Source: Streptomyces marispadix (lineage in GTDB: Bacteria > Actinomycetota > Actinomycetes > Streptomycetales > Streptomycetaceae). Taken from it: a stretch of DNA of 64,000 nt. The stretch spans positions 4,130,501 through 4,194,500 of the forward strand of contig NZ_JAKWJU010000002.1 of the NCBI RefSeq assembly GCF_022524345.1, written 5' to 3'. Position 1 is the first letter of the stretch. The number at the start of each line of letters is the position of its first letter. The position numbers were made by a program, and so were the translations under genes. Shown piece by piece: positions 1 through 8,970 of the stretch. The notes beneath the pieces were generated by a model. That model did not search any database and was not told the DNA's origin. It saw only the letters and a list, made by a program, of their open reading frames with translations.

Positions 1-405
1 GCGCTTGTACGGGCGGCCGTTGATGCTGACGGTCTTGGAGGGGTAGAGCGTGCCGACGTTGAGCGGGGCCTTGTCGCGCTTGGCGTTCGAGACGAAGTCG
101 CGGGGCGGCGGGGGCGGCGGCGGCTCGTCCTTGAACGTCGGGTCGGCACCGGTGTCGGACGGCAGGTCCTCGGGCGTGGGGAGGGTCTCCGACGGCTTGT
201 CGGAGGCGCGGCCACCGCCGCCGCCCTCGTTGACCACCGCGAAGGCGACGATTCCCGCCACGACGACCGTGGCGAGCGCACCGGCACCGGCGATCATCCA
301 GCGGCGCTTGCGGTTGCGCTCACGCTCCGTCTCGTCGGCGAGCGCCGCCCAGTCGGGGGTGGAACCGCCTGGACCCTGACCCGGTCCATCCTGCCCAAAG
401 CTCAT
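1..405 (-). CDS. Single-pass membrane protein with proline-rich linker (partial, 3' end outside window)
   Basis: The reading frame runs from an ATG at 403-405 to the window edge, so only the first 135 residues are seen. The N-terminus is hydrophilic and carries a basic stretch (RERNRKRRW, near residues 29-37). One hydrophobic segment (about 37-60) follows, then Gly/Pro/Asp-rich linker sequence with a run of seven prolines near residue 100. This fits an inside-anchored membrane protein with an extracytoplasmic C-terminal domain that lies mostly outside the window. It is divergent from rplM. I do not recognise the family and assign no function. Confidence 0.7.
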   Translation of the reverse strand, partial: MSFGQDGPGQGPGGSTPDWAALADETERERNRKRRWMIAGAGALATVVVAGIVAFAVVNEGGGGGRASDKPSETLPTPEDLPSDTGADPTFKDEPPPPPPPRDFVSNAKRDKAPLNVGTLYPSKTVSINGRPYKR

Positions 406-977
406 GGGCGCATCATATTCGGTCGGTTTCGGGGTGACGCCACCACGAGTACGTCCAACTCCCTTATCCGGCGGGGCGAATGGCATGCAGAGCGCTCACA
501 GGCCGAACTCCCTTGACGGCAGGGGCTGTTGGGGTCTCCGTGCCCTTCGGCTCGGTCCCGTAAGGGCGACAGCGCTCGCGCACTGAGGGCACCGTCGCGG
601 CGGGCGGATGCCCGGACGGAAGCGGTGATGCGACGGTGACGCGGCCCGAGACGCGAACGTCGAAGCGGGCGCTGAGGCGGGCGGAGCGAGGTGCGGGAGA
701 GCACGGATCGGAGGTGGTCACGGGCGGTGCACGGGCCGCTTTGACCCGTACGGGTGCGCCCCGGTAAGCTGCCTCTTCGTTGTGTATTGGCTTGCTCATT
801 CTCACGTGGGAGGGCCTTACACCCGGCCCACCGGCCGATGACCAGCGATCAGCACACGCGGCTCGCGTCACCGCAGTGCGGTCAAGGCTGTCGTGATCTG
901 CCAGGTGGCCTTGTCAGGACCTTTCCCCTGAGCTTCGGGCCCAGGGTGACCCACTCACAGAAGCGAAGGCTACGACC
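406..977. other. Intergenic region between a divergent membrane gene and rplM
   Basis: No credible gene was seen here. The right half contains a sigma-HrdB-type promoter (741-770) and a leader of roughly 200 bases before rplM. A leader of this length in front of a ribosomal-protein operon could carry autoregulatory structure, but I could not derive a convincing fold by eye. Confidence 0.5.
741..770 (+). promoter_or_regulatory. Candidate housekeeping promoter for rplM-rpsI
   Basis: A -35 element TTGACC (741-746) and a -10 element TAAGCT (765-770) are separated by 18 bases, close to the HrdB consensus TTGACN/TAGNNT. Transcription would start near 777, leaving an untranslated leader of about 200 bases before the rplM GTG. 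Confidence 0.5.
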
Positions 978-1421
978 GTGCGTACGTACAGCCCCAAGCC
1001 CGGCGATGTTCAGCGCCAGTGGCACGTCATCGACGCGCAGGACGTTGTCCTGGGCCGTCTGGCCACCCAGGCCGCCACCCTTCTCCGGGGCAAGCACAAG
1101 CCGGTGTACGCGCCTCACGTCGACACCGGTGACTTCGTCATCATCATCAACGCCGACAAGGTGCACCTGTCCGGCAACAAGCGGACCCAGAAGCTGGCCT
1201 ACCGCCACTCCGGCTACCCGGGTGGTCTGCGGTCCGTCCGCTACGACGAGCTGCTGGAGAAGAACCCCGCGAAGGCCGTCGAGAAGGCCGTGAAGGGCAT
1301 GCTCCCGAAGAACACGCTGGGCCGTCAGATGCTCTCGAAGCTGAAGGTGTACGCGGGCGACCAGCACCCGCACGCCGCCCAGCAGCCCGTGCCGTTCGAG
1401 ATCAGCCAGGTCGCGCAGTAA
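978..1421 (+). CDS. rplM: 50S ribosomal protein L13
   Basis: The 147-residue product matches the length and sequence of bacterial L13, an early-assembling large-subunit protein. Family hallmarks seen include the [16 protein letters not shown] start, the GKHKP segment near residue 39, the VHLSGNK turn and a conserved C-terminal [11 protein letters not shown] segment. The start is a GTG preceded by GAAGG. It is followed after 41 bases by rpsI, the standard L13-S9 operon. Nothing unusual was seen. Confidence 0.97.
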   Translation: MRTYSPKPGDVQRQWHVIDAQDVVLGRLATQAATLLRGKHKPVYAPHVDTGDFVIIINADKVHLSGNKRTQKLAYRHSGYPGGLRSVRYDELLEKNPAKAVEKAVKGMLPKNTLGRQMLSKLKVYAGDQHPHAAQQPVPFEISQVAQ

Positions 1422-1462
1422 GTCCGGCCACCCGCCGATACAGAGAGAAGTTGAGGAGAACC

Positions 1463-1966
1463 GTGGCCGAGACCACTGCTGAGACCCCCGTAGAGGGCGT
1501 CGAGGAGTACACGACCGAGACCCCCGAGGCGCCGGAGGAGTTCACCTCCGAGTCGCTCGCGTCCCGCTTCGGCGACCCGCAGCCGGCCGCCGGCACCGGG
1601 CGCCGCAAGAACGCCGTAGCCCGTGTCCGCATCGTCCCCGGCAGCGGCCGGTGGAAGATCAACGGCCGCACCCTTGAGGGCTACTTCCCGAACAAGGTGC
1701 ACCAGCAGGAAGTCAACGAGCCCTTCAAGGTGCTCGAACTGGACGACCGTTACGACGTCGTCGCCCGCATCAGCGGCGGCGGCATCTCGGGCCAGGCGGG
1801 CGCGCTGCGCCTCGGTGTGGCCCGCGCGCTCAACGAGGCGGACACGGACAACAACCGTGGCCCGCTGAAGAAGGCCGGATTCCTCACGCGTGACGCCCGC
1901 GCGGTCGAGCGCAAGAAGGCCGGTCTGAAGAAGGCCCGCAAGGGCACGCAGTACAGCAAGCGCTGA
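1463..1966 (+). CDS. rpsI: 30S ribosomal protein S9
   Basis: The 167-residue product has an actinobacterial acidic N-terminal extension (about 45 residues rich in Glu and Thr) followed by canonical S9. Conserved features include [15 protein letters not shown], the [21 protein letters not shown] core and the basic tail ending GTQYSKR, whose terminal Lys-Arg reaches the P-site tRNA in known ribosome structures. The GTG at 1463 is preferred over upstream codons because GGAGAA precedes it at good spacing. It is second in the rplM operon and followed by a strong terminator. Confidence 0.97.
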   Translation: MAETTAETPVEGVEEYTTETPEAPEEFTSESLASRFGDPQPAAGTGRRKNAVARVRIVPGSGRWKINGRTLEGYFPNKVHQQEVNEPFKVLELDDRYDVVARISGGGISGQAGALRLGVARALNEADTDNNRGPLKKAGFLTRDARAVERKKAGLKKARKGTQYSKR

Positions 1967-2007
1967 CGCGCACTGCCGGCTGCGCTGCTCGCGGCAGCGA
2001 TACGGAG

Positions 2008-2041
2008 ACGCCCCGGGGGTACGAAGACGCCCCCGGGGCGT
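2008..2041 (+). terminator. Strong hairpin terminator after rpsI
   Basis: A perfect 12-bp inverted repeat (2008-2019 with 2030-2041, arms ACGCCCCGGGGG and CCCCCGGGGCGT) encloses a 10-base loop 42 bases downstream of the rpsI stop. There is little U-tract, which is usual for streptomycete terminators. Confidence 0.85.
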
Positions 2042-2431
2042 TCGTCTATCGGAGGGCGGGCGGCGCCGGGCCGGTCCCGGGGCTCGGCGGCGGGTTCCGC
2101 CGGGTCTGCCGCGTCTCGTCCCCGGTCCGTCCGGCGCCGTGCCCGGCGTACGTGGGGGCTCGGTATACAACGCGTGGTGCAGGGCACTTTTGCTGAGGGC
2201 GGGCGGCGTGTGAGCGTGCCGTACACGGGGGAGCGCCGAAGACGGGGGCTCGGCGGCTACCTTGCACGAACGGGCCGGGGCTCCGGCTTCCCGGTGGGGA
2301 CCGCGTGGTGTGCGGTCCGTGCTCGCCTCGTGTGCATCCCATACGCGGCTCGTACAGCTCGTATCCGGTCGGGAACGCAAGGCGCCCTCGGCCCGGTACG
2401 GGGATTCGACTCGGACTCGGAGGAACCACAA
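2042..2431. other. Intergenic region upstream of glmM
   Basis: No gene is supported. The frame open through this stretch is an upstream extension of glmM without coding character. A TATACA hexamer occurs near 2164, but no matching -35 element was evident, so no promoter is assigned. Confidence 0.5.
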
Positions 2432-3790
2432 GTGGCACGACTCTTCGGAACGGACGGTGTGCGCGGTGTCGCCAACGAGGGCCTGACCGCCGAACTGGCG
2501 CTCGGGCTGTCGGTCTCGGCGGCGCATGTGCTCGCTGAAGTGGGCTCGTTCGAGGGACACCGGCCGGTGGCCGTGGTCGGACGGGATCCGCGAGCGTCCG
2601 GGGAGTTCCTGGAGGCGGCAGTGGTCGCGGGCCTGGCGAGCGCGGGGGTGGATGTGCTGCGCGTGGGCGTGCTCCCGACCCCGGCAGTGGCGTATCTGAC
2701 GGGTTCCCTCGGCGCCGATCTGGGCGTGATGCTCTCGGCCAGTCACAACCCCATGCCCGACAACGGCATCAAGTTCTTCGCGCAGGGCGGCCACAAGCTC
2801 GCCGACGAGCTGGAGGACCGCATCGAGGCGCTCTACCGCGAGCACGGCACGGGCCAGCCGTGGGCGCGTCCCACCGGCGCCGCCGTCGGCCGCGTCCGTG
2901 AGTACGACGAGGGCTTCGACAACTACGTGGCGCACCTCGTGGGCGTGCTCCCGAACCGCCTGGACGGGCTGAAGGTCGTCATCGACGGCGCGAACGGCGC
3001 CGCCTCCCGCGTCTCGCCCGAGGCGTTCGCACGTGCCGGGGCGGAGGTCGTCACCATCGGCGCCGACCCCGACGGCCTCAACATCAACGACGGCTGCGGC
3101 TCGACGCACCTCGACGGGCTGCGGGCGGCCGTGGTGGAGCACGAGGCCGACCTGGGCGTCGCACACGACGGTGACGCCGACCGCTGCCTGGCCGTCGACG
3201 CCACGGGCGAGACGGTCGACGGCGACCAGATCCTCGCCGTGCTTTCGGTGGCGCTGCGGGACGCGGGCCGCCTGCGTAAGGACACCGTGGTGGCCACGGT
3301 CATGTCCAACCTGGGCTTCCGGCTGGCCATGGGCCGTGAGGGCATCGAGGTCCTTCAGACTGCGGTCGGCGACCGCTATGTACTGGAGGAGATGAAGCGC
3401 GGCGGCTACGCATTGGGCGGCGAGCAGTCCGGCCACGTGATCGCGCTCGACCACGCCACCACCGGGGACGGCACCCTGACCGGCCTGATGCTCGCAGCAC
3501 GCGTCGCCGCGACGGGCAAGCCGCTGGCGGAGCTGGCGAGCGTGATGGAGCGCCTGCCGCAGGTGCTGATCAATGTGCGCGACGTGGACAAGAGCCGGGT
3601 GGACACCTCGGGCGAACTCGCCGCGGCAGTCAACGACGCGGAACGCGAACTCGGCGCCACGGGCCGGGTCTTGCTGCGCTCCTCCGGCACCGAGCCGCTG
3701 GTTCGGGTGATGGTGGAGGCCGCCGACAGTGAGCAGGCGGAGTCGGTGGCGGGGCGGCTGGCGGACGTGGTGAAGAGTTCGCTGGGCTGA
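2432..3790 (+). CDS. glmM: Phosphoglucosamine mutase
   Basis: The 452-residue enzyme interconverts glucosamine-6-phosphate and glucosamine-1-phosphate on the route to UDP-GlcNAc. It starts with the family signature [14 protein letters not shown]. The active-site serine loop is LSASHNP (phosphoserine about Ser104), the metal loop is DGDADR, the sugar-binding loop is GGEQSGH, and the phosphate-binding loop [12 protein letters not shown] lies at the C-terminus. The GTG at 2432 is chosen because CGGAGGAA precedes it and the conserved protein begins there. It stands close to coaA and a GlmS-like gene. Confidence 0.96.
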   Translation: MARLFGTDGVRGVANEGLTAELALGLSVSAAHVLAEVGSFEGHRPVAVVGRDPRASGEFLEAAVVAGLASAGVDVLRVGVLPTPAVAYLTGSLGADLGVMLSASHNPMPDNGIKFFAQGGHKLADELEDRIEALYREHGTGQPWARPTGAAVGRVREYDEGFDNYVAHLVGVLPNRLDGLKVVIDGANGAASRVSPEAFARAGAEVVTIGADPDGLNINDGCGSTHLDGLRAAVVEHEADLGVAHDGDADRCLAVDATGETVDGDQILAVLSVALRDAGRLRKDTVVATVMSNLGFRLAMGREGIEVLQTAVGDRYVLEEMKRGGYALGGEQSGHVIALDHATTGDGTLTGLMLAARVAATGKPLAELASVMERLPQVLINVRDVDKSRVDTSGELAAAVNDAERELGATGRVLLRSSGTEPLVRVMVEAADSEQAESVAGRLADVVKSSLG

Positions 3791-3875
3791 GCGGGGAGGC
3801 GGTCGGGCTTCTTGGAGGCCGGGGCCTGTACGGGGCGGTGCCTGTGCGGGGCGGGGCTTCGGGGCTTGCGGGGGA

Positions 3876-4873
3876 TCAGGGTTTCCGCAGTGACAGCCGC
3901 GGACCTTGTGGTCCGCGCCCTTGTGCAGGCGCAGCGTCGCGCGCCCGCGTGTGGGCGCGATGTTCTGCCGCAGGTTCGGTTCGTTGACCGTGCGCCAGGT
4001 ATGGCGGGCGAACTCCAGCGCCTCGTCCTCCGGCATCCGCGCGTAGCGGTGGAAGTACGAGCGCGGGTCCTGGAAGGCCGTCTCGCGCAGCGCCCGGAAG
4101 CGGTCCAGGTACCAGCTCTCGATGTCGCTCGTACGGGCGTCGACGTAGACGGAGAAGTCGAAGTGGTCGGCGAGTGCGAGCCGCGTGCGGCCGTCCTTGC
4201 CCGGCTGCGGGGGCTGGAGCACGTTCAGTCCCTCGACGATCAGTATGTCGGGGCGCCGCACGGTCAGGCGCTCCCCGGGGACGCGGTCGTAGGCGAGGTG
4301 CGAGTAGACGGGCGCGGTCACCTCGGGCTCGCCCGCCTTCACGTCGGCGACGAACCTGACGAGCGCCCGGCGGTCGTAGGACTCGGGGAAGCCCTTGCGC
4401 GACATCAGGCCGCGTTCCCGCAGTTCGGCCGTGGGCAGGAGGAAGCCGTCGGTGGTCACGAGTTCCACCCGGGGGTGTTCCGGGCGGCGCGCGAGGAGTG
4501 CGCGCAGCAGCCGGGAGACCGTGGACTTGCCGACGGCGACGCTGCCCGCGACGCCGATCACGAAGGGGGAGCCGGGCTCTGCGGTATGCCCTTCGCGCCC
4601 TTCGCGCCCTTCGCGCCCTTCTCGCCTCTCGCCCCTCTCGCCTCCGGCGTCGCCGAGGAAGGTGTGGACGGCGGAGCGAAGACCACGCGTTGCCGCCACA
4701 TAGAGGCCGAGCAGCCGGGAGAGCGGCAGGTAGATCTCGCGGACCTCGTCGAGGTCGACCGAGTCGCCCAGGCCGCGCAGCTCCTCCACCTCGTCGGCGG
4801 TGAGCGGCAGGGGAGCGCGTTCGTGCGGCGCGCTCCATTCGGCGCGTGAGAGGTCCACATACGGGCTCGGCAC
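3876..4873 (-). CDS. coaA: Type I pantothenate kinase, with an apparent frameshift at its extreme 3' end
   Basis: This enzyme phosphorylates pantothenate, the first step of CoA synthesis. It starts at GTG 4873 ([13 protein letters not shown]). It shows the P-loop [12 protein letters not shown], the VTTDGFLLP and [11 protein letters not shown] motifs, [18 protein letters not shown], and a C-terminal block [15 protein letters not shown]. The normal ending DHKV...RLSLRKP-stop is present but split over two frames. After DHKV (near 3900) the frame runs on antisense to glmM, while the adjacent frame gives RLSLRKP and a TGA at 3876-3878. Restoring one base gives about 332 residues, the usual length. 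A repetitive REG-rich insert precedes the P-loop. Confidence 0.9.
4589..4640. repeat. 9-bp tandem repeat inside coaA
   Basis: Three perfect copies of CCCTTCGCG (4589-4615) are followed by decayed copies (CCCTTCTCG, CCTCTCG, CCCCTCTCG). On the coding strand the tract encodes a charged Gly-Glu-Arg linker just before the P-loop of pantothenate kinase. The unit is a multiple of three, so copy-number change would keep the frame. Confidence 0.85.
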
Positions 4874-5062
4874 GAGGCCATTCTGCGCCGCGCGCCGACC
4901 GGAACGACGCCCGGTGCGGAGATGCCGAGGAGGCCGGTGGGGCGGAAGAGGCCGGAGAGGCAGAGTGCCCCGAAGAGTTCGAGGAGACCGTACGAATCCT
5001 CCGTGAAAACGGGATGTGCGGACGGTGTACGGGCGGTGGGTTTTGCCGCTACGTTTCCCGGC

Positions 5063-5332
5063 ATGTCCCTCCGCATCGGCCGCTTGAGCCTCAAGTACCA
5101 CATACGAAGACGACCCGCCCGGCCGCAGCCGCCCCTGGGCGGGGACTTCGCGGCGCGAATACAGAGCGATCTGGCGCTCGACGACCTTCCCGACGAAGAC
5201 CTGGCGGAAGACCTCTCCGAGAGCCTCGACATGTACGTGCTGGGCAGCAAGCCGCGCTGCGAGGAAGCGGAGTATCTGGAGCTGATGGAGGACGCCATAG
5301 AGCGCATCGCGCGGGGGCCCCGAAGCAACTGA
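5063..5332 (+). CDS. Small conserved-looking protein of unknown function
   Basis: This is an 89-residue product ([14 protein letters not shown]...). The first 30 residues are basic and the rest is acidic and probably helical ([20 protein letters not shown], then [17 protein letters not shown]). There is no signal peptide, membrane segment or cysteine pair. The ATG at 5063 is chosen over an upstream open frame because the upstream part lacks coding character and overlaps the coaA promoter region. It lies divergent to coaA. I do not recognise a family. Confidence 0.55.
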   Translation: MSLRIGRLSLKYHIRRRPARPQPPLGGDFAARIQSDLALDDLPDEDLAEDLSESLDMYVLGSKPRCEEAEYLELMEDAIERIARGPRSN

Positions 5333-5464
5333 ACGGCGCGGCACACGCCCCCCGGGGTCGCTGCTTCGCCGTGCGCCCCCGGCCCCCGGTGCCTTACGTG
5401 TCTTCCAGCGCGGCCGTGGTGCCTGGCGGCGTCCGGCGTCATGGAGACGTTCTAGGGTGCTCGC

Positions 5465-6259
5465 ATGTGCGGAATCGTTGCGTACGCGGGAGGGCGGTCC
5501 GCCCTGGGAGTCCTCCTCGACGGCCTGCGCCTCCTGGAACGTCCGGACTACGACTCCGCCGGGGTCGCCCTGCTCGTCGACGGAGGGCTGGCGGCGGCGA
5601 AGAAGGCGGGGACCTTCGAGGACGTACGGCAGGAGCTGAGAGTGCGTCCGCTGCCCGCCGCCACGGCGGGGATCGGGCACATCAGGCGTGCCACGCAGGG
5701 CCCGCCGTCGGACCTCAACGCACACCCGCACCTGGACGCCTCGGGACGTGTCGCGGTCGTACACAACGGCGACATCGACGACCACGCCCGGCTGCGAGCC
5801 GAACTGACGGCCCGCGGGCATGAGTTGGTGTCGGAGACGGACACCGAGGCGGCGGCGCACCTTCTGGCCGAGCACTACTCCGCGTGCGGCGACCCGGCGG
5901 AGGCCATGCGTCAGCTCTGCCGGCGCCTCACCGGTACGTTCTCGCTCGTCGCGGTGCACGCCGACGAGCCGGAGGTGATCGTGGGGGCATGCCGTGGGCT
6001 GCCGCTGGTGGCGGGGATCGGCGACGGTGAGACGTTCCTGGCGTCCGAGGCCGCGGCGTTCGCGCCGTACACCGGCGAGGCGGCGCATGTCGGCGAGGAG
6101 GGGCGGGTGGTGACGGTGCGTCCCGAGGGCGCGTGGATCACGGACCTCGAGGGGGTGCCGGTGGATCCGCAGACGTATGAGGCGGGGCCCGGCGCGGCCG
6201 GCGGGCCCGGCACCGGCGGACGCCGGGGCGAGGGCGAGGCCGTCGGGGGTGCCAGGTGA
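5465..6259 (+). CDS. Stand-alone class II glutamine amidotransferase domain related to GlmS (isomerase half absent)
   Basis: The 264-residue protein matches the N-terminal glutaminase half of glucosamine-6-phosphate synthase. It keeps the nucleophile Cys2 ([10 protein letters not shown]), the DYDSAG loop, an Arg in [15 protein letters not shown], the oxyanion pair in VVHNG (Asn101-Gly102) and the ETDTEA motif. Full GlmS is about 610 residues with two SIS sugar-isomerase domains. Here the protein ends after a 30-residue Gly-rich tail, and the next gene (acpS) starts inside its stop codon, so no SIS coding sequence remains. It may supply ammonia to a partner, act as a glutaminase, or be a relic. 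It should not be annotated as a complete GlmS. Confidence 0.85.
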   Translation: MCGIVAYAGGRSALGVLLDGLRLLERPDYDSAGVALLVDGGLAAAKKAGTFEDVRQELRVRPLPAATAGIGHIRRATQGPPSDLNAHPHLDASGRVAVVHNGDIDDHARLRAELTARGHELVSETDTEAAAHLLAEHYSACGDPAEAMRQLCRRLTGTFSLVAVHADEPEVIVGACRGLPLVAGIGDGETFLASEAAAFAPYTGEAAHVGEEGRVVTVRPEGAWITDLEGVPVDPQTYEAGPGAAGGPGTGGRRGEGEAVGGAR

Positions 6260-6624
6260 TCGTGGGCGTCGGCATCGACGTGGCCGCGGTCGACCGGTTC
6301 GGCGAGGCGCTGGAGCGTACCCCGGCGCTGGCCGAACGGCTTTTCGTGGAGGGGGAGTTGTGGCTTCCCGGCGGTGAGCGCAGGGGCGTGGCCTCCCTGG
6401 CCGCACGCTTCGCCGCGAAGGAAGCGCTGGCCAAGGCGCTCGGCGCACCCGGCGGCATGAACTGGACGGACGCGGAAGTGCTACAGGCCGACTCCGGGCA
6501 GCCGTCGCTGAGCGTGCGGGGGACGGTGGCGGCGCGGGCGAAGGCGCTGGGCGTACGGGGGTGGCATCTGTCCCTGTCGCACGACGCGGGGATCGCCTCG
6601 GCCGTGGTGATCGCCGAGGGGTGA
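6256..6624 (+). CDS. acpS: Holo-[acyl-carrier-protein] synthase
   Basis: The 122-residue AcpS transfers the 4'-phosphopantetheine group of CoA to acyl carrier proteins. The N-terminal [14 protein letters not shown] carries the metal-binding Asp, and the second signature is [14 protein letters not shown]. The [16 protein letters not shown] ending is also typical. The GTG start overlaps the stop of the preceding gene (GTGA), which suggests translational coupling. With coaA nearby, two steps of CoA/ACP metabolism are clustered. Confidence 0.93.
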   Translation: MIVGVGIDVAAVDRFGEALERTPALAERLFVEGELWLPGGERRGVASLAARFAAKEALAKALGAPGGMNWTDAEVLQADSGQPSLSVRGTVAARAKALGVRGWHLSLSHDAGIASAVVIAEG

Positions 6625-6727
6625 GGAGCGGAAGGCCGTCGTGCCTGAGCCCTCAAGGCCTCTTCGTGGCTGAGCCCTCATCACGTTCGTGTGGTCCGTA
6701 GCGCTCGCGCCCCGTCAGACTGGAGGC

Positions 6728-8209
6728 ATGAGGACTGCCTACAGCGTGGAGACCGTACGGGCCGCCGAGCGCGCGCTGATGGAACGCCTGCCGGACGGTG
6801 TGCTGATGCAGCGCGCGGCGGCCGGGCTCGCGGCGGCGTGTGCCGGGATGCTCGGGCGTACGTACGGAAGCCGCGTCGTACTGCTCGTCGGGAGTGGCGA
6901 CAACGGCGGCGACGCGCTCTTCGCGGGGGCGCGACTGGCCAGGAGGGGCGCCGGTGTGAGCGCCGTACTGCTGTCGCCGGAGAGGGTGCACGAGGGCGGT
7001 CTGGCGGCGCTTCGGGCCGCGGGCGGCAGGGTGCTCACCGCGCCGGGCGCGGTCGTGGAGGGCGAGCCGGTGCCTGTCGAGCCGGTGCTGGCGCGGGCGG
7101 ATCTCGTCGTGGACGGAATCGTCGGGATCGGCGGCAAGGGCGGGCTGCGGCCGGAGGCGGTGCGGCTGGTGGAGATGGTGCGTTCGCCGGTCGTGAGCGT
7201 GGATCTGCCGAGCGGCGTGGACGCGGACACGGGCGAGGTGCCGGGGGTTGCGGTACGGGCCGACGCCACCGTGACGTTCGGCGCGTACAAGCCGGGGCTG
7301 CTGCTCGATCCGGCGCGGGAGCACGCGGGTGCGCTGCGCCTGGTGGACATCGGGCTCGGTCCTCTCCTGGAGGCGGACGGCGGGGTTCCGGCGGCCGAGG
7401 CGCTTCAGCACGCCGATGTGAGCGCGCTGCTGCCGCGGCCCGCGGCGGAGAGCGACAAGTACCGGCGGGGAGTCGTGGGAGTCGTCGCAGGGTCGGCCCG
7501 CTATCCCGGTGCGGCGGTGCTCGCCGTTTCGGGGGCGCTGCGCGGTGGAGCGGGCGCGGTGCGCTATGTGGGGCCCGCCGCGGACGCCGTGATCGCCCGC
7601 CATCCGGAGACCCTGGTCTCGGACGGGCCGCCGAGCAAGGCGGGCCGTGTGCAGGCGTGGACGGTGGGTTCGGGGCTCGGCGAGGACCGTGAACGGCTGG
7701 AGGACGTGCTCGGCGCCCGTGTGCCGGTGCTCATCGACGCCGACGGGCTGCGTCTCGCGGGCGAGGCGGCGCTGCGCGCACGCAGGGCGCCGACCGTGCT
7801 GACACCGCACGCCGGCGAGGCCGCCGCGCTGCTCGGCTGGGAACGCACGGAGGTCGAGGCGCGACGCCTGTCGGCGGTACGCGAGTTGTCCGAACGTACG
7901 GGCGCGACCGTGCTGTTGAAGGGGTCGACGACGGTCGTCGCGGGGGCGAGCGGTGTGCGCGTCAACCCCACGGGAAGCGGATGGCTGGCCACGGCCGGCA
8001 CGGGGGACGTGCTCTCGGGGCTGATCGGTTCGCTGCTGGCCGGAGGGCTCGACGCGCTCGACGCGGCGTCCGCGGGGGCGTATGTGCATGGTCTCGCGGG
8101 CCGGTTGGCGCCGCGGCCCGCCGGGGCGTCGGATGTGGCGGAGGCGCTGACCGAGGCATGGCGGGATCTGCTGCGGGGCGACGGGCGCCGGCCCGGTTCG
8201 CAGCCGTAG
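6728..8209 (+). CDS. nnrD: Bifunctional NAD(P)H-hydrate epimerase / ADP-dependent dehydratase
   Basis: The 493-residue repair enzyme restores damaged NADHX/NADPHX. The N-terminal YjeF_N epimerase domain (about 1-215) shows GSGDNGGDALFAGARLARRG, DLPSGVDADTGEVPG and VTFGAYKPG. The C-terminal carbohydrate-kinase-like dehydratase (about 230-485) shows KYRRGVVGVVAGS, VLTPHAGEAAALLG, VLLKGSTTVVAG and the NPTGSGWLATAGTGDVLSG ATP/ADP loop. The ATG at 6728 is chosen because the family begins MRTAYSVETVRAAE, although GGAGG is unusually close to it. It begins the run of forward genes leading to alr. Confidence 0.94.
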   Translation: MRTAYSVETVRAAERALMERLPDGVLMQRAAAGLAAACAGMLGRTYGSRVVLLVGSGDNGGDALFAGARLARRGAGVSAVLLSPERVHEGGLAALRAAGGRVLTAPGAVVEGEPVPVEPVLARADLVVDGIVGIGGKGGLRPEAVRLVEMVRSPVVSVDLPSGVDADTGEVPGVAVRADATVTFGAYKPGLLLDPAREHAGALRLVDIGLGPLLEADGGVPAAEALQHADVSALLPRPAAESDKYRRGVVGVVAGSARYPGAAVLAVSGALRGGAGAVRYVGPAADAVIARHPETLVSDGPPSKAGRVQAWTVGSGLGEDRERLEDVLGARVPVLIDADGLRLAGEAALRARRAPTVLTPHAGEAAALLGWERTEVEARRLSAVRELSERTGATVLLKGSTTVVAGASGVRVNPTGSGWLATAGTGDVLSGLIGSLLAGGLDALDAASAGAYVHGLAGRLAPRPAGASDVAEALTEAWRDLLRGDGRRPGSQP

Positions 8210-8265
8210 CCGTTTCGGTCGGGGTCCTCGGTTAGGGCGCTCGGTTCGGCCCCTCCGGACCGGGC

Positions 8266-8763
8266 TCAGTCCAGTCGCTTCTCGAAGAAGTGCTCTGCGT
8301 AGGGATCGTCGTGGTACGGGTCGATCTCCGCGTATCCATGGCGTGCGTAGAGGCGGCGGGCCTCCACCAGGTCGCTGCGGGTGTCCAGCCGCATCGTCGT
8401 CGCGCCCAGGCCGGCAGCGGCCTGCTCGGCGGCGGCCAGCATCCGGGAGCCGAGACCGTGCCGCCGGGCCTCCGGGCGCACCCAGACCCGCTTCAGCTCC
8501 GCGATCACGGGGGTCAGCAGCCGTACACCGGCGCAGGCAGCGGCAAGGGCGGCGGAGCCCCCGGAGTCCCGTTCCCTCGCTATCAGCAACACACCGCGCG
8601 GCGGCGTGATTTCGGCGGCGGACATGCCCGCCAGCTCCTCGTCGACTTCCTCGCGCGTCGCGGGGCGCCCGTAGTAGCGGCTCACGACCTCGTCGAGATA
8701 CGCGCGGTGCAGGGCCACGGCGTCCTCGTCGCCGACCGCTTCGGGGTTGATCGTCCAGCTCAT
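8266..8763 (-). CDS. GNAT-family N-acetyltransferase
   Basis: This 165-residue protein has a recognisable GNAT core. A beta-4 strand (ELKRVWVRPEARRHGLGSRML) contains the acetyl-CoA pyrophosphate loop R/Q-x-x-G-x-G/A in the form RRHGLG, followed by RRLYARHGYAEI and a short C-terminal block ending EKRLD. The ATG at 8763 is preferred over one three codons earlier because GAGGAGG then lies at normal spacing. It is transcribed against the surrounding operon. The substrate cannot be told from sequence. Confidence 0.85.
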   Translation of the reverse strand: MSWTINPEAVGDEDAVALHRAYLDEVVSRYYGRPATREEVDEELAGMSAAEITPPRGVLLIARERDSGGSAALAAACAGVRLLTPVIAELKRVWVRPEARRHGLGSRMLAAAEQAAAGLGATTMRLDTRSDLVEARRLYARHGYAEIDPYHDDPYAEHFFEKRLD

Positions 8764-8970
8764 GCCGGACATCCTCCTCGCTGCGGCAGCCTGTCCTCAT
8801 GCCCTTTTTCGCGTCCTCGTACGGGTGAGTTCACATCTCCTACGGCAGGGACTTCCACCGGAGTTCGGCCCCGCGTCGCGGCGCCTGCCCCGGTCCCGTG
8901 GCCGCCCCGTGCCCCTCGTAGCGAAAGCCCGTACACGGGCCTGTGAAGGGGCGCCTGCGACACTTGCACC

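Noticed and set aside
4922..5062. Upstream extension of the small gene at 5063
   Set aside because: This part has no coding composition and would overlap the divergent coaA promoter. The ATG at 5063 is the better start.
1325..6448. A 1707-codon open frame on the minus strand
   Set aside because: It is the coaA frame running open into the antisense of rplM, rpsI and glmM because of high GC and one frameshift. Only the coaA part has protein-like composition.
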